Position numbers and translations under genes: made by a program | Notes under the pieces: generated by a model | What the model was told of the DNA's origin: nothing | Database searches by the model: none | What the model saw: only the letters and a program-made list of their open reading frames with translations | DNA from: Candidatus Peregrinibacteria bacterium | GTDB taxonomy: Bacteria; Patescibacteriota; Gracilibacteria; Peribacterales; Peribacteraceae | Assembly: GCA_018648865.1 (NCBI GenBank) | Contig: JABGQH010000009.1 | Location: 1-64,000, forward strand | Length of the DNA: 64,000 nt | Direction of reading: 5' to 3' | Part shown: positions 1 to 8,264 of the stretch, piece by piece | How positions within the stretch are numbered: position 1 is the first letter of the stretch | Layout of the letters: each line of letters opens with the position of its first letter

Positions 1-992
1 TCCTCTGAAATAAAAGCACTATTAATAGTAACCCACATTGGTGTCCCACCACCTAATGATAAAAGTAGAAACATAGGTAGAGATGCTCCTATATATGCCA
101 ATGCAAGAGTATTTATCATGGATGCCACATGCTCATTCCCAATTGATATACCTGCTGTATATAGTTTTTTAAGGCCATAATTAGGATTTGCTTTTCTGAT
201 TTCGTCTATAGCTGCGACTTGAGACGTAGTTATGTCGTCCAAAATGCCCAGTGCACCAATAATTATTCCAGATAGAAATAACCCCTTTGGATTAACACTT
301 ATAGAAGGGTCTAGTTTTAGGAATATACTTTCTTCTGTTCCTAGTCCAAAAAGATTAACAATATCTACAGTAGCAATAGATAATAATATTGAGCAAATCA
401 GAGTAATAAATGTTGATATAAGCGATATAAATGATCTTTTATTAAATCCATGAGCTACTAAAATAGTGATAGAGGCTATTAGAAATGTCCCGATAATACT
501 AACTAAAAGTGCGTTCCAACCAGACTTAATAAGAGGGAAGATGATATAAATAATAATAGATATTGATATTAAGAGGCCAATGATAGACATAACACCTTTC
601 TTTCTACCAATAAACATAACAAGAGCTAAAAAGGCACAAATTACAAATAGTAATGGATATAGTCTAAATGTTTCTTGAAAAAAATAATCATTACTACCAT
701 CTGATCTATTTATGTTTTGCAGAACAATATTTTGACCTTCGTAAATTTTCAGATCTTCTCTATTGCCAGCTTGAACATTATCAACATTAACTATAGTTCC
801 TGTTTCTGGCCCAGAAACTATTTTAACCTTTGCTTTTTGAATTGGAGTATCGCTACCTATATCTTCTGTAATTACACTCTGTACGTAACCTCGAATAAAT
901 TCAATTTTTGATTCTTGCGCCAAGGCTATTTGTGAATAAAAAAGAGTTATTAATACTGAGGTGCAATAAAGAGATATAAAATGTAATTTCAT
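1..992 (-). CDS. YibE/F family membrane protein, 3' end cut by window edge
   Basis: I translated this frame by hand because the ORF track omits it. It runs from an ATG at 992 to the window edge without a stop. The protein opens with a signal-type segment ending ALAQ, then an extracytoplasmic domain of about 110 residues with two GxxI/V-type strands, then repeated hydrophobic helices. The order (secreted beta-rich domain, then about eight helices with GRKKGVMS and LGILDDITTSQ) is that of YibE/F family proteins, a membrane family of unproven function. The start is supported by a -10-like TAAAAT exactly six bases upstream, which suggests a leaderless mRNA. Family call is confident; the role is unknown. 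Confidence 0.8.
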   Translation of the reverse strand, partial: MKLHFISLYCTSVLITLFYSQIALAQESKIEFIRGYVQSVITEDIGSDTPIQKAKVKIVSGPETGTIVNVDNVQAGNREDLKIYEGQNIVLQNINRSDGSNDYFFQETFRLYPLLFVICAFLALVMFIGRKKGVMSIIGLLISISIIIYIIFPLIKSGWNALLVSIIGTFLIASITILVAHGFNKRSFISLISTFITLICSILLSIATVDIVNLFGLGTEESIFLKLDPSISVNPKGLFLSGIIIGALGILDDITTSQVAAIDEIRKANPNYGLKKLYTAGISIGNEHVASMINTLALAYIGASLPMFLLLSLGGGTPMWVTINSAFISE

Positions 993-1138
993 AATATAAT
1001 TTTACACTAATTATTTTTCATTTATTAATTAATAAGACTTAATAGAAGTCATTTAGGAAAATAATCAACATACAACATTTGATAAAAATAGTTATGGGTA
1101 TATATTCAAAACATAGTATTTATTACCCAATCACTATT

Positions 1139-1369
1139 ATGCCAGGACATGATCAAACAGGACCAAATGGACAGGGGCCTATGACGGGGATGGGGAATGG
1201 GAAATGCAAAAGAAATAAGCAATCTAGGAACATGTGTTGCAGAGGACTAATGAGATGCAGAAGGTGGTTTGGTTTACCACAGTGCAATATGAGTTTAGAA
1301 GAGACCGAAAAAGTCTTAGAAGAGCAGTTAGAAGCAGTTCGCAAGGAGCGAGAGTCTAGTAGAGAATAA
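1139..1369 (+). CDS. DUF5320-type small Cys/Gly protein
   Basis: The ORF track opens this frame upstream at a TTG, but family similarity starts at the ATG at 1139, giving 76 residues. The N-terminus MPGHDQTGPNGQGPMTGMG is the hallmark GPxGxGPxTGxGxGxC opening of DUF5320. A Cys-containing basic middle (CKRN, CCRG, CRRW) and a C-terminal helix rich in Glu and Arg follow, as is usual. Members are often next to DUF134 and dinitrogenase-cofactor-like proteins, and the DUF134 gene here is 35 bases downstream. The function is unknown; metal binding by the cysteines is a guess. No Shine-Dalgarno sequence or convincing -10 is visible right before the chosen ATG, so the start rests on homology alone. 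Confidence 0.7.
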   Translation: MPGHDQTGPNGQGPMTGMGNGKCKRNKQSRNMCCRGLMRCRRWFGLPQCNMSLEETEKVLEEQLEAVRKERESSRE

Positions 1370-1404
1370 GTAGTAATTTATGTAAATTACGATATTCTAT
1401 CGTT

Positions 1405-1686
1405 ATGCCAAGACCACGAGAAAAGCGAAGGATTAAGTTTCTGCCAAAAGCAAAGTATTTTAAGCCACAATCTATTCCTTTGAGCAGCTTAAAGGTAATT
1501 GAACTTAATCATGAGGAAATGGAGGCATTGCGCTTAAAGAATGTAGAGAATATAAATCAAGTTGAGTGTGCGAAAGAGATGAATACTTCCCAAAGTACAT
1601 TTCAAAGGATATTAACTAGTGCAGAGCAGAAAGTTAGTCTGGCACTGGTAGAAGGATGTGCTATTAGAATTTATGAGGATGACTAA
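1405..1686 (+). CDS. DUF134 (UPF0251) HTH protein
   Basis: A 93-residue protein starting MPRPREKRRI, with the YFKPQSIPL and EEMEALRLKN blocks typical of DUF134. The second half (QVECAKEMNTSQSTFQRIL) is a sigma-70 region 4-like helix-turn-helix, so DNA binding is likely. Length matches the family. It probably forms a unit with the DUF5320 gene upstream, a frequent pairing in other genomes. TATTCT lies exactly six bases before the ATG, which favours a leaderless transcript. Its last four bases overlap the end of the convergent thioredoxin-CcdA gene. Regulatory targets cannot be read from the sequence. Confidence 0.82.
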   Translation: MPRPREKRRIKFLPKAKYFKPQSIPLSSLKVIELNHEEMEALRLKNVENINQVECAKEMNTSQSTFQRILTSAEQKVSLALVEGCAIRIYEDD

Positions 1687-2942
1687 ATATATCCTAAAAA
1701 TATTGAGCTAAGCATGATTGTACCAAGTGCTAGTATTATAATGCCTGCTATTAAATGCAGTATTTTTATATTTTTTGTTCTCCATTCTTCAGCCTTCTGG
1801 GTATCTGTAAAACCAAAATACACAGCTGTTGTAATAATTATCATTGGAGAAATAAAAATCAAATTATAAAAAGCTAGTAGCATGATTGCATATGATTTCG
1901 TTGTTGCATGTGCTAATAGCCCAAGAATTACAATGTATGGGCCAGATGTACATGGGAGTAAAAATAGACTGATTATAAATCCAGTGAAAAATGCGCCAGG
2001 GACAGATGTAACACTATTAATTATTAATTTTAATTTTGGCCTCCAGCTTATTGGAACCTCCATAACAAAGAACTTCCCGTACCATAAATAGTCCTTTAAA
2101 TTAAATAGACCAATAACTATTGCCAAAATCGCAATTATTAAATAAAAATTATGAGTCAATCCAGAGGCTTGAATTGCTGTATAGAAACCTATCCCCATTA
2201 AGAAATAAGATATAAATATTGATGTAGAAAAAGACAGCCCAGCAAACAATGCTCTAAGCCTATTACCAGAAGCTAGGATTGTAGTAATTAATATTATTAA
2301 AACTGCAAACGCGCATGGATTGATTGCATCTACAACTGCTGCGCTGATAACAGCGGGAATGGTAACCATATTAGAAATATTTGAATCTTCCTCTTCGTAT
2401 GATTTTAGGTCTTTTAAGTCCTCTGCATTGTTATCAAAAGTCTCTTCATTATTTTGTGCAGCATTAATTGGAGTAGGAATCTTTTCATTATCATTAATTT
2501 CTTTAGAATTTTGATCCGGTACATAGGATTCTTTTTTTATTTCTGGTTTGAGTCTAGCAAGTGGAGAAGGACAATACGTTTGTGTACATAACTTAATTTC
2601 ATTAATCATTTGTTCACCAATTTTATTACTAAATCCAACAAATACTTTATCTCCAATAAATACTGTTGGCACTGCATCAATTGATTCCTCATACGCATTT
2701 ATTAGATTTTGGAAAAGAGCCACATTCTTACTGTCAAAATATATTTCATGCTCATTTATATTTATGTTTGGATATATTTCTTTTATTTCATTCAAAAACC
2801 CTATCATTTTGGAACAATGAGGGCACCCTTGTCCGTAAAAGAGCTCTAGATCTACTTTATTATTTCCTTGGGCACTTGCAAAAGGTATAGCAAATACGAT
2901 TAATAGTGAGCTTATTATTGAAAGCGATTTAAAATTTAACAT
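1683..2942 (-). CDS. Thioredoxin-like / CcdA (DsbD-type) fusion membrane protein
   Basis: A 419-residue thiol-redox protein. Residues 1-25 are a signal peptide. Residues 30-130 form a glutaredoxin/thioredoxin-like domain with active-site CPHC (YGQGCPHCSKM) and the cis-proline region AVPTVFIGDK. An acidic linker of about 60 residues follows. Then come about six to seven helices of the CcdA/DsbD transmembrane family, with NPCAFAVL and LLPCTSGPY carrying the two membrane cysteines. CcdA moves electrons from cytoplasmic thioredoxin across the membrane; the fused outer domain would be the acceptor, supporting oxidative folding or reduction outside the cell. CATTAT is six bases before the ATG. It converges on DUF134 with a four-base overlap. 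Confidence 0.85.
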   Translation of the reverse strand: MLNFKSLSIISSLLIVFAIPFASAQGNNKVDLELFYGQGCPHCSKMIGFLNEIKEIYPNININEHEIYFDSKNVALFQNLINAYEESIDAVPTVFIGDKVFVGFSNKIGEQMINEIKLCTQTYCPSPLARLKPEIKKESYVPDQNSKEINDNEKIPTPINAAQNNEETFDNNAEDLKDLKSYEEEDSNISNMVTIPAVISAAVVDAINPCAFAVLIILITTILASGNRLRALFAGLSFSTSIFISYFLMGIGFYTAIQASGLTHNFYLIIAILAIVIGLFNLKDYLWYGKFFVMEVPISWRPKLKLIINSVTSVPGAFFTGFIISLFLLPCTSGPYIVILGLLAHATTKSYAIMLLAFYNLIFISPMIIITTAVYFGFTDTQKAEEWRTKNIKILHLIAGIIILALGTIMLSSIFLGYI

Positions 2943-3037
2943 AGATAAATAATGAATATATACCCATACTTTATTCTTTTTATATTCAAAGTCTATACCA
3001 AAGAAATATTAAATATGTTAAAGAAATATTGGTCCAT

Positions 3038-4426
3038 TTACCTCCTCCTTCTACGTTTTGGTGCGCTGCCAGATCTATCATTTCTTTTTGGTGCACCGCT
3101 AGATCTATTTGATGAAGAACTAGAGCTATTTCTTTTTGATGAGAATCCACCTTTTGAGCTGCTTCTCTCTGATGAGAATCCACCTTGAGAGTTATTTCTA
3201 TTAGATGAGAATCCTGATCTAGAGCCACTTCTTCTAGAAGGCCTTCTTCTATTTCTACTGTTTGTACTTTTAGTAAATTCGAATGATTCCTTTGGCAATG
3301 TAGGTATAGAAATCCTTCGTAGTGATGAATTGATCAATCCTTCAATATTCTTAACATCTTTCATTTGGCTTGGCATAGCAAAGGAGATTGCTTTACCAGA
3401 TTTACCGGCACGCCCAGTTCTACCAATCCTGTGAACGTAGTCAGATGGATCGTCTGGTAGATCGTGGTTAATAACTACAGAGATATTTGTAACATCAATT
3501 CCTCTAGCTGCTATATCTGTTGCAACTAGGACTCGATACTTTCCACTTTTAAATCCTGCGAGTGCTTCTCTACGTTGGCTCAATGTCTTATTTGAGTGAA
3601 TCTCTGCAGCAGTGAACCTGTTTGTATTTAACTGCCTTGTTAAGTTCTTTGCTCCATGTTTTGTTCTAGAAAATACAAGTACAGATCCTTCAATTTCCTT
3701 TAGTAAGGATATTAGTAGATCCTTTTTATTCTCTTTGCGAACAATTATAAGCTCTTGCTCTATATCTTTTGCAGCAGTTCCTGCTGGAGCTACTTCTATT
3801 CTAAGTGGTAGTTTCATCTCTTTTTTTGCAATAGTGAAAATCGACTGAGGCATAGTTGCAGAGAACAACAGTGTCTGACGATCTCTTGGTACATGTTGCA
3901 AAATCTTATTAATTTGAGGTTTAAATCCCATGTCTAGCATTCTGTCTGCTTCATCTAAAACTAATACACTAACTTCTTTCAAGCTTACAGTACGTTGTTG
4001 CAAGTGATCATTTAATCTACCAGGTGTTGCAATCAAGATTCGAGGATTGTTCTTTAGCATTCTCTTTTGCAAGTACATTGGGCTACCACCTACAAATACT
4101 GCTGTCTTTATTCCTACAATAGATGCATAAGGCTGTAACGATTCTTGTGCCTGATACGCAAGCTCTCTAGTTGGAACAACTATTAAGCCCCTGCCTTTTC
4201 CAGAGGCTAGGCGCTGGAGCATTGGTAGACCAAACGCCAAGGTTTTACCTGTTCCTGTTTGAGCAATTCCTACGATATCCTTTCCCTCCAATCCTTTTGG
4301 AATTGTTTGGTTTTGAATAGGTGTAGGTTCAGAAATATTGTTGTTATCTAAAACTCTTAGTAGTGCAGGAGTAATTCCGAGCACACTAAAATTGTTTGGG
4401 CCAACTTGCTTAGTCTCTTCATTCAT
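3038..4426 (-). CDS. DEAD-box ATP-dependent RNA helicase
   Basis: A 462-residue helicase of the RhlE/DeaD type. Motifs are in canonical order: Q motif (PTPIQNQTIP), motif I AQTGTGKT, PTRELAYQ, TPGRL, DEAD (VLDEADRM), SAT, and the C-terminal ARGIDV and HRIGRTGRAG. The last 90 residues are a disordered Ser/Arg/Gly-rich tail ending in a run of arginines, which is typical for RNA-binding extensions of cold-shock or ribosome-assembly helicases. It would unwind structured RNA in the cytoplasm. The start is well defined: TATTAT sits exactly six bases before the ATG and there is no Shine-Dalgarno sequence, so the mRNA is probably leaderless. It lies back to back with the tandem RNA units at 4.5 kb. 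Confidence 0.93.
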   Translation of the reverse strand: MNEETKQVGPNNFSVLGITPALLRVLDNNNISEPTPIQNQTIPKGLEGKDIVGIAQTGTGKTLAFGLPMLQRLASGKGRGLIVVPTRELAYQAQESLQPYASIVGIKTAVFVGGSPMYLQKRMLKNNPRILIATPGRLNDHLQQRTVSLKEVSVLVLDEADRMLDMGFKPQINKILQHVPRDRQTLLFSATMPQSIFTIAKKEMKLPLRIEVAPAGTAAKDIEQELIIVRKENKKDLLISLLKEIEGSVLVFSRTKHGAKNLTRQLNTNRFTAAEIHSNKTLSQRREALAGFKSGKYRVLVATDIAARGIDVTNISVVINHDLPDDPSDYVHRIGRTGRAGKSGKAISFAMPSQMKDVKNIEGLINSSLRRISIPTLPKESFEFTKSTNSRNRRRPSRRSGSRSGFSSNRNNSQGGFSSERSSSKGGFSSKRNSSSSSSNRSSGAPKRNDRSGSAPKRRRRR

Positions 4427-4482
4427 TATGTAATAATATTACACTAATTTTTAAGAATATTGCAACTATTTGAGTTTATTTC

Positions 4483-4511
4483 TTGTATTTGCTTTATTAC
4501 ACTCGTATATT
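4483..4511 (+). promoter_or_regulatory. Promoter of RNA unit A
   Basis: TTGTAT (4483-4488) and TATATT (4506-4511) are separated by exactly 17 bases, a good sigma-70 type arrangement. The same two hexamers with the same spacing recur before unit B, although the spacer itself has changed in places. Confidence 0.65.
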
Positions 4512-4517
4512 CAAATT

Positions 4518-4806
4518 AAGCAAGTTTCGAGTGCTTAAGTGTACAAAGCTCTTGCTTAAGCCCCTTCGGCCCCCTGCAGTTTAACTGTAGTTGTGTGTGC
4601 CTAACATTCCTCCTCTAGTACGAGGAGTTATACGGGGAGCGAAGCAGTTGCTTGCAACTGTCTCGCAATCTTCACTCCTGAAAGGAATACTTCCGATGAC
4701 GTCGCCGAACTCGCCCATAAGGGCATCGCCGAAATGTGAGTGAAGTGATCTCCTACGAAGGAGACAACAAACGCCCCGCTACTCTTAACGAGAAGTGGGG
4801 CTTATT
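4518..4806 (+). ncRNA. Structured RNA candidate, copy A of a tandem pair
   Basis: A stretch of about 290 bases without a plausible reading frame, bounded by its own promoter and terminator. Hairpins read directly from the sequence include the 5' closure TTAAGCAAG / CTTGCTTAA, then CTGCAGT-TTA-ACTGTAG, CTCCTC / GAGGAG, CAGTTG-CTTG-CAACTG inside GCGA / TCGC, the long-range pair CTTCACTC (4670-4677) with GAGTGAAG (4738-4745), and TCTCCT-ACGA-AGGAGA. Copy B keeps the same layout with changed bases in some stems. I do not recognise a known family; it lacks hallmarks of tmRNA, RNase P RNA, SRP RNA and 6S RNA. Confidence 0.65.
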
Positions 4807-4808
4807 TC
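4773..4808 (+). terminator. Rho-independent terminator of RNA unit A
   Basis: GCCCCGCTACTC pairs with GAGAAGTGGGGC around a five-base loop, with one A/A mismatch and one G-U pair, followed by the T-rich TTATTTCTT. The equivalent stem in copy B is different in sequence but still pairs. Confidence 0.7.
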
Positions 4809-4837
4809 TTGTATTTACTTCATTAGACTCGTATATT
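4809..4837 (+). promoter_or_regulatory. Promoter of RNA unit B
   Basis: TTGTAT (4809-4814) and TATATT (4832-4837), again 17 bases apart, directly after the terminator of unit A. Confidence 0.65.
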
Positions 4838-4843
4838 CAATTT

Positions 4844-5152
4844 AAGCAAGTTTCGAGTACTTAAGTGTACAAAGCTCTTGCTTAAGCCCCTTTGACCCCC
4901 TGTAACGTACATATACCAAATGTGTATTGCAGTTGAGTGGTCTAACATTTCTACCTCAGGTACGAGGAGTTATACGGGGAGCGAAGCAGTTGCTTGCAAC
5001 TGTCTCGCAATCTTCACTCCTGACAGCAGAAAGCATTACCATGACGCCCGAGATCAACATCCGAGCGCCGTAACTTCAGAGTGAAGTGATCTCCTACGAA
5101 GGAGGCTGCAAACCTACGCTCCGTAACTCTATATGAGTTACGGGGCTGTTTT
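4844..5152 (+). ncRNA. Structured RNA candidate, copy B of a tandem pair
   Basis: A second unit of about 310 bases with the same order of hairpins as copy A. The 5' stem TTAAGCAAG / CTTGCTTAA, the CAGTTG / CAACTG hairpin and the long-range CTTCACTC (5012-5019) / GAGTGAAG (5079-5086) pair are kept. The second hairpin has become a longer stem (CTGTAA...TTGCAG with further pairs) and the loop enclosed by the long-range helix is unrelated in sequence. The terminator stem has changed bases on both sides while still pairing. That pattern is expected for a folded RNA rather than a protein or a decaying repeat. Confidence 0.65.
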
Positions 5153-5157
5153 CTTTA
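5118..5157 (+). terminator. Rho-independent terminator of RNA unit B
   Basis: GCTCCGTAACTC pairs with GAGTTACGGGGC over 12 positions (one T-G pair) around TATAT, followed by TGTTTTCTTT. Confidence 0.78.
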
Positions 5158-5205
5158 CATCAAGCGGGAATCTTGTATTATTACCGCCATTTTTGCATTA
5201 AAAAT

Positions 5206-7710
5206 ATGAGTGGTAATTTAGAACAAGCTTTGGCAGAACTAAATCTGAGTCCTGATGTCGATACTTCAGTTTTAGAAAAGTTAGATATGGAATTTAATTT
5301 GCCTGAGAGGGGAATGAGCTCAGCAAGAATTAGTGAATTGCAAAGTGAAACTGCTAATGGAATAAGCGATGTATTACGCTTTGGGGTTTATGACGAAGAA
5401 GAAAGTATTGTAGAAAGCAAGGAAGAAGCAGTAGATAGAGAGGTATCAATAAGATCCCAACTAACTATTGCACTAAGATACTTAGATCAATTATTAGAGA
5501 TAGATTCACAAGTTTGTGGAGTCTCGGATGCTCTTGGTGAAGCTGGTGTAGGAGGAATCGAAAGCACTACTGGTGGTATTAAAATGCCAATGAGAAATAT
5601 AAAAGAAAATGGAGAAAACATAACTGTAGAAGCAAAAAACTCTTGGGGGTCTGATCCAGATTCAAAAGATAGGAGTAAGGATATGCCGATATTAACACGT
5701 GGTGATAAGGTAAATTTCTTTGACTCAAAAGATAGATATATAGGTAGTGGAGAAGTTAAGTTTGCAGAAAGAGGAAATATTCATTTGTCTGCTCATTCTA
5801 GTGTCGTTTTTAGGAAAGGTTGTTACATAAAAAAAGCTTCAAACAAAGGAACATTAATTAGGTATAAGAAAAAAGTAGCAATGTTTTGTAGACAAATGGA
5901 GCATGTTCCAACAGATAAAATGGGCATAGATTACAATTTGGATCTTATAGAAGAACTAAAGGTGAAGAGAGTTACGAGACTGAGGCCTTATACTGGAGTA
6001 TTATATGAAGTAGATGAAGAACAAATACCTGAATTAAATGTTGCAGAAAGCGCATTCTTAGGAAGAGGTGATAATCAATATTTAGGGAGAAATAATCTAA
6101 AATCAGAAGATATACCTAGATCAATCCTTGGTGATCCAGAGCAATGTGCTGCATTTGCCTTAGGCGCTAGTGGGTATCCATGCTTTTTGATACAGGGCCC
6201 CTCTGGTACAGGTAAAACAACTGTTGCAAGTAATATAGCTAAATTAAATCAGTCAAAAGGTAGAAGAACTCTAATAGTATCCCATAGTAATAAGGGGCTA
6301 GACGTATTACTTGGTGCTACCAAAAAAATAGGAGCAGCAGTACATAGAGCTGGTACTCACATAGAATCCTGTAGAAAGGATTTACGAGAAGACTTTATGC
6401 GTAAAGGACTTAAATATCCTGTAAAAAGTGAATTTATAAGTTATGAATTTGATAAAGAGTCATATGACAAAGCATGTAGAGGAGCAGAGGTAGGAAAAAA
6501 GCCATACAGAGAAACATTTACAGATGTTATATTTGACGAGGAGGATTATGACCAAGCTATTTCGGATTTTAAATCAAGAAAAAAAGATATAGTAGATAAG
6601 TTAAAAGAAGAAAGAGGCTTAATAGTTGGTGTAACCCTTACGACATTGCTAACAGATGAGATCATTAAAGAATTGGATTTTGATACCGTAATCGTAGATG
6701 AGGCTTCTAGGGGCTATATATATGAATTACTCCCAGCTTTAGAAAAAGCTGGAAAACAAATTATATTTGTAGGTGACCATGTTCAATTAGGCAATATTCC
6801 TTTAGCTCCTAATGTGGGTAATTTCTTATCTGATGCTAGCCAAAGCGAAGACGTAGGAAATATCGGTAAAACTGAAGTAGAAGATTTTCAAGATGGTCCA
6901 TTTAAATTCTTGGCAGAGAAATCTAGCATGTACCAAGTAATGCTAAAAACCAATCGAAGATCCCTACCTGCAATAGTAGAGATGATTAGCAAAATGGGAT
7001 ACGAAGGAAGGCTAAAAGCAGGAAGAATAGACATGAAAAATCCAGAGAACATTGGTGAATTAATTTGGGTAGATACCTCTAGCAGACCAGATAGCGTAGA
7101 ATCTTCTGCTGGTCTATCTATGATTAGTCATCTAGAGGCTAGGTTGATAGCAAGAAGGCTCTGTAAGGATTTTGAAAAAGGAATAATCAGCAAAGAAAAT
7201 GACAGTTTTGGAATAATCGCTATGTACAGTGCTCAAGTTAGAACAGTCGAAGATAGAGTTAACGAAGCAAAATTTGATGATCTAAGAGACAGAGAGGAAT
7301 TTATAGAATTACTTGCAAACAAAATTGCTACTGTAGATTCATTCCAAGGTGATGAAGAGGATAGAATTTATATTTCTATGACTAGGAGTAATGAAAACGA
7401 GAACGTAGGACACTTAAATGAAAAGAGTCGAATAATTGTGGCTTTCTCTCGCTCACGTGACTCGGTTGTAATTTTTGGAGACAAAGAAACATTGATTGAT
7501 AATAATCCAGATGCAGAAAGTGCTACATGCTTTGAGCAGGCCTATAAATCCTGTGAAGAACATGGAACGGTTATCTCTGATTGGCCTACATTGCCTGTTG
7601 ATGTGATGCCAGAAGAAAAGAAAAGCAAAACCCACAATGCTATAAGGCAAAGAAGAAGAAGGAGAATGAAAGGAGATAAGAAAAAAATTGAAAGAAATGC
7701 ACAAGTATAG
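5206..7710 (+). CDS. Superfamily 1 (DNA2/NAM7-like, AAA_11/AAA_12) helicase
   Basis: An 834-residue SF1 helicase. The first third (residues 1-300) is an unrecognised accessory region with a small beta-rich segment. The helicase core has Walker A GPSGTGKTT near residue 331, Walker B VDEASRG near 498, motif III FVGDHVQLG, motif V TVDSFQGDEEDR near 710 and motif VI VAFSRSRDS near 745. This set matches the Upf1/DNA2/Senataxin-like group, which translocates on nucleic acid using ATP. The C-terminus is a basic RRRRRMK tail. The ORF track opens at a TTG (5173); I prefer the ATG at 5206. The gene stands alone on the plus strand, right after the RNA pair. DNA or RNA substrate cannot be decided. Confidence 0.87.
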   Translation: MSGNLEQALAELNLSPDVDTSVLEKLDMEFNLPERGMSSARISELQSETANGISDVLRFGVYDEEESIVESKEEAVDREVSIRSQLTIALRYLDQLLEIDSQVCGVSDALGEAGVGGIESTTGGIKMPMRNIKENGENITVEAKNSWGSDPDSKDRSKDMPILTRGDKVNFFDSKDRYIGSGEVKFAERGNIHLSAHSSVVFRKGCYIKKASNKGTLIRYKKKVAMFCRQMEHVPTDKMGIDYNLDLIEELKVKRVTRLRPYTGVLYEVDEEQIPELNVAESAFLGRGDNQYLGRNNLKSEDIPRSILGDPEQCAAFALGASGYPCFLIQGPSGTGKTTVASNIAKLNQSKGRRTLIVSHSNKGLDVLLGATKKIGAAVHRAGTHIESCRKDLREDFMRKGLKYPVKSEFISYEFDKESYDKACRGAEVGKKPYRETFTDVIFDEEDYDQAISDFKSRKKDIVDKLKEERGLIVGVTLTTLLTDEIIKELDFDTVIVDEASRGYIYELLPALEKAGKQIIFVGDHVQLGNIPLAPNVGNFLSDASQSEDVGNIGKTEVEDFQDGPFKFLAEKSSMYQVMLKTNRRSLPAIVEMISKMGYEGRLKAGRIDMKNPENIGELIWVDTSSRPDSVESSAGLSMISHLEARLIARRLCKDFEKGIISKENDSFGIIAMYSAQVRTVEDRVNEAKFDDLRDREEFIELLANKIATVDSFQGDEEDRIYISMTRSNENENVGHLNEKSRIIVAFSRSRDSVVIFGDKETLIDNNPDAESATCFEQAYKSCEEHGTVISDWPTLPVDVMPEEKKSKTHNAIRQRRRRRMKGDKKKIERNAQV

Positions 7711-7780
7711 AAAACATCGCTTTACAACTATAAATATAGGGATACAATGCGATGTATAGTATTTGTCACATTACAAAATT

Positions 7781-8062
7781 ATGTCAACCGATGTTAGAAC
7801 TCTAGGTGATTTGCATAGTGCTTATAGATATGTAGATGATGAATTAGAAAAGGGTAATTTTGATGTTATACGAAATGCTCTTGAATCCTTTCGCATCAGG
7901 ATTGATGCTGTTGTAAGGATGGTGCTTGGACCTGAAACAGATTGTATATTTGAATCAGACATCGATTTTTCACAAGAAATTCCACAAGAAGGAGAAATAA
8001 TATTAGATGATCTTCAGATATGGCGTGAAGAGCAAGATAGAAAGATGCAGGAACAGGTATGA
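7781..8062 (+). CDS. Small acidic protein of unknown function
   Basis: A 93-residue cytoplasmic protein with no signal peptide or membrane segment. It appears mostly helical: the first 60 residues read as two amphipathic helices (LGDLHSAYRYVDDELEKG, FDVIRNALESFRIRIDAVV), then an acidic stretch ending in a charged helix. I do not recognise a family. The ORF track starts at TTG 7763; the ATG at 7781 is the conventional choice. It lies 70 bases after the helicase on the same strand and could be co-transcribed. It is followed by tRNA-Tyr. Confidence 0.55.
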   Translation: MSTDVRTLGDLHSAYRYVDDELEKGNFDVIRNALESFRIRIDAVVRMVLGPETDCIFESDIDFSQEIPQEGEIILDDLQIWREEQDRKMQEQV

Positions 8063-8130
8063 ATAAATAAAAACGAATATATATTTTGTTGAACTAAATC
8101 TCATATATACTTAAACTACATTGGATTAAT

Positions 8131-8215
8131 GGGTCGGTAGCGAAGTGGTCAAACGCACCTGGCTGTAAACCAGGCTCCTACGGATTCGGGGGTTCGACTC
8201 CCTCCCGGCCCACCA
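8131..8215 (+). tRNA. tRNA-Tyr (anticodon GTA), CCA encoded
   Basis: The acceptor GGGTCGG pairs with CCGGCCC (one T-G pair), followed by A and an encoded CCA. The anticodon arm CTGGC-TGTAAA-CCAG reads GTA. A long variable arm (class II) precedes the T arm GGGGGTTCGACTCCCTC. The last 16 bases recur at 9020-9035. Confidence 0.93.
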
Positions 8216-8264
8216 TTACAAAATATAACTTTAACTCTAACAAATTTCTCTTTATAATTGTTTT

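Larger units (their letters stand above)
4476..5157 (+). repeat. Two diverged tandem copies of a ~330 bp unit
   Basis: Unit A begins about 4476 and unit B about 4802. The offset is 326 bases at the left end and 341 near the right, so small indels lie in the middle. The most conserved block, from CGAGGAGTTATACGGGGAGC through CTTCACTCCTGA, is almost unchanged between copies. The segments between hairpins differ strongly. Each unit carries promoter, structured body and terminator hairpin. Confidence 0.85.

Noticed and set aside
1683-2942. Full DsbD
   Set aside because: Domain order is reversed: the thioredoxin-like domain is N-terminal, and the DsbD alpha domain is absent, so it is called a thioredoxin-CcdA fusion.
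3038-3230. Short ORFs at 2952-3188 (+) and 2986-3228 (-)
   Set aside because: They are other-frame readings of the Ser/Arg-rich tail of the DEAD-box helicase.
4476-5157. Tandem repeat as CRISPR, tmRNA, RNase P, SRP or 6S RNA
   Set aside because: There are only two units of about 330 bases, with no short spacer-repeat pattern and none of the conserved cores of these RNAs.
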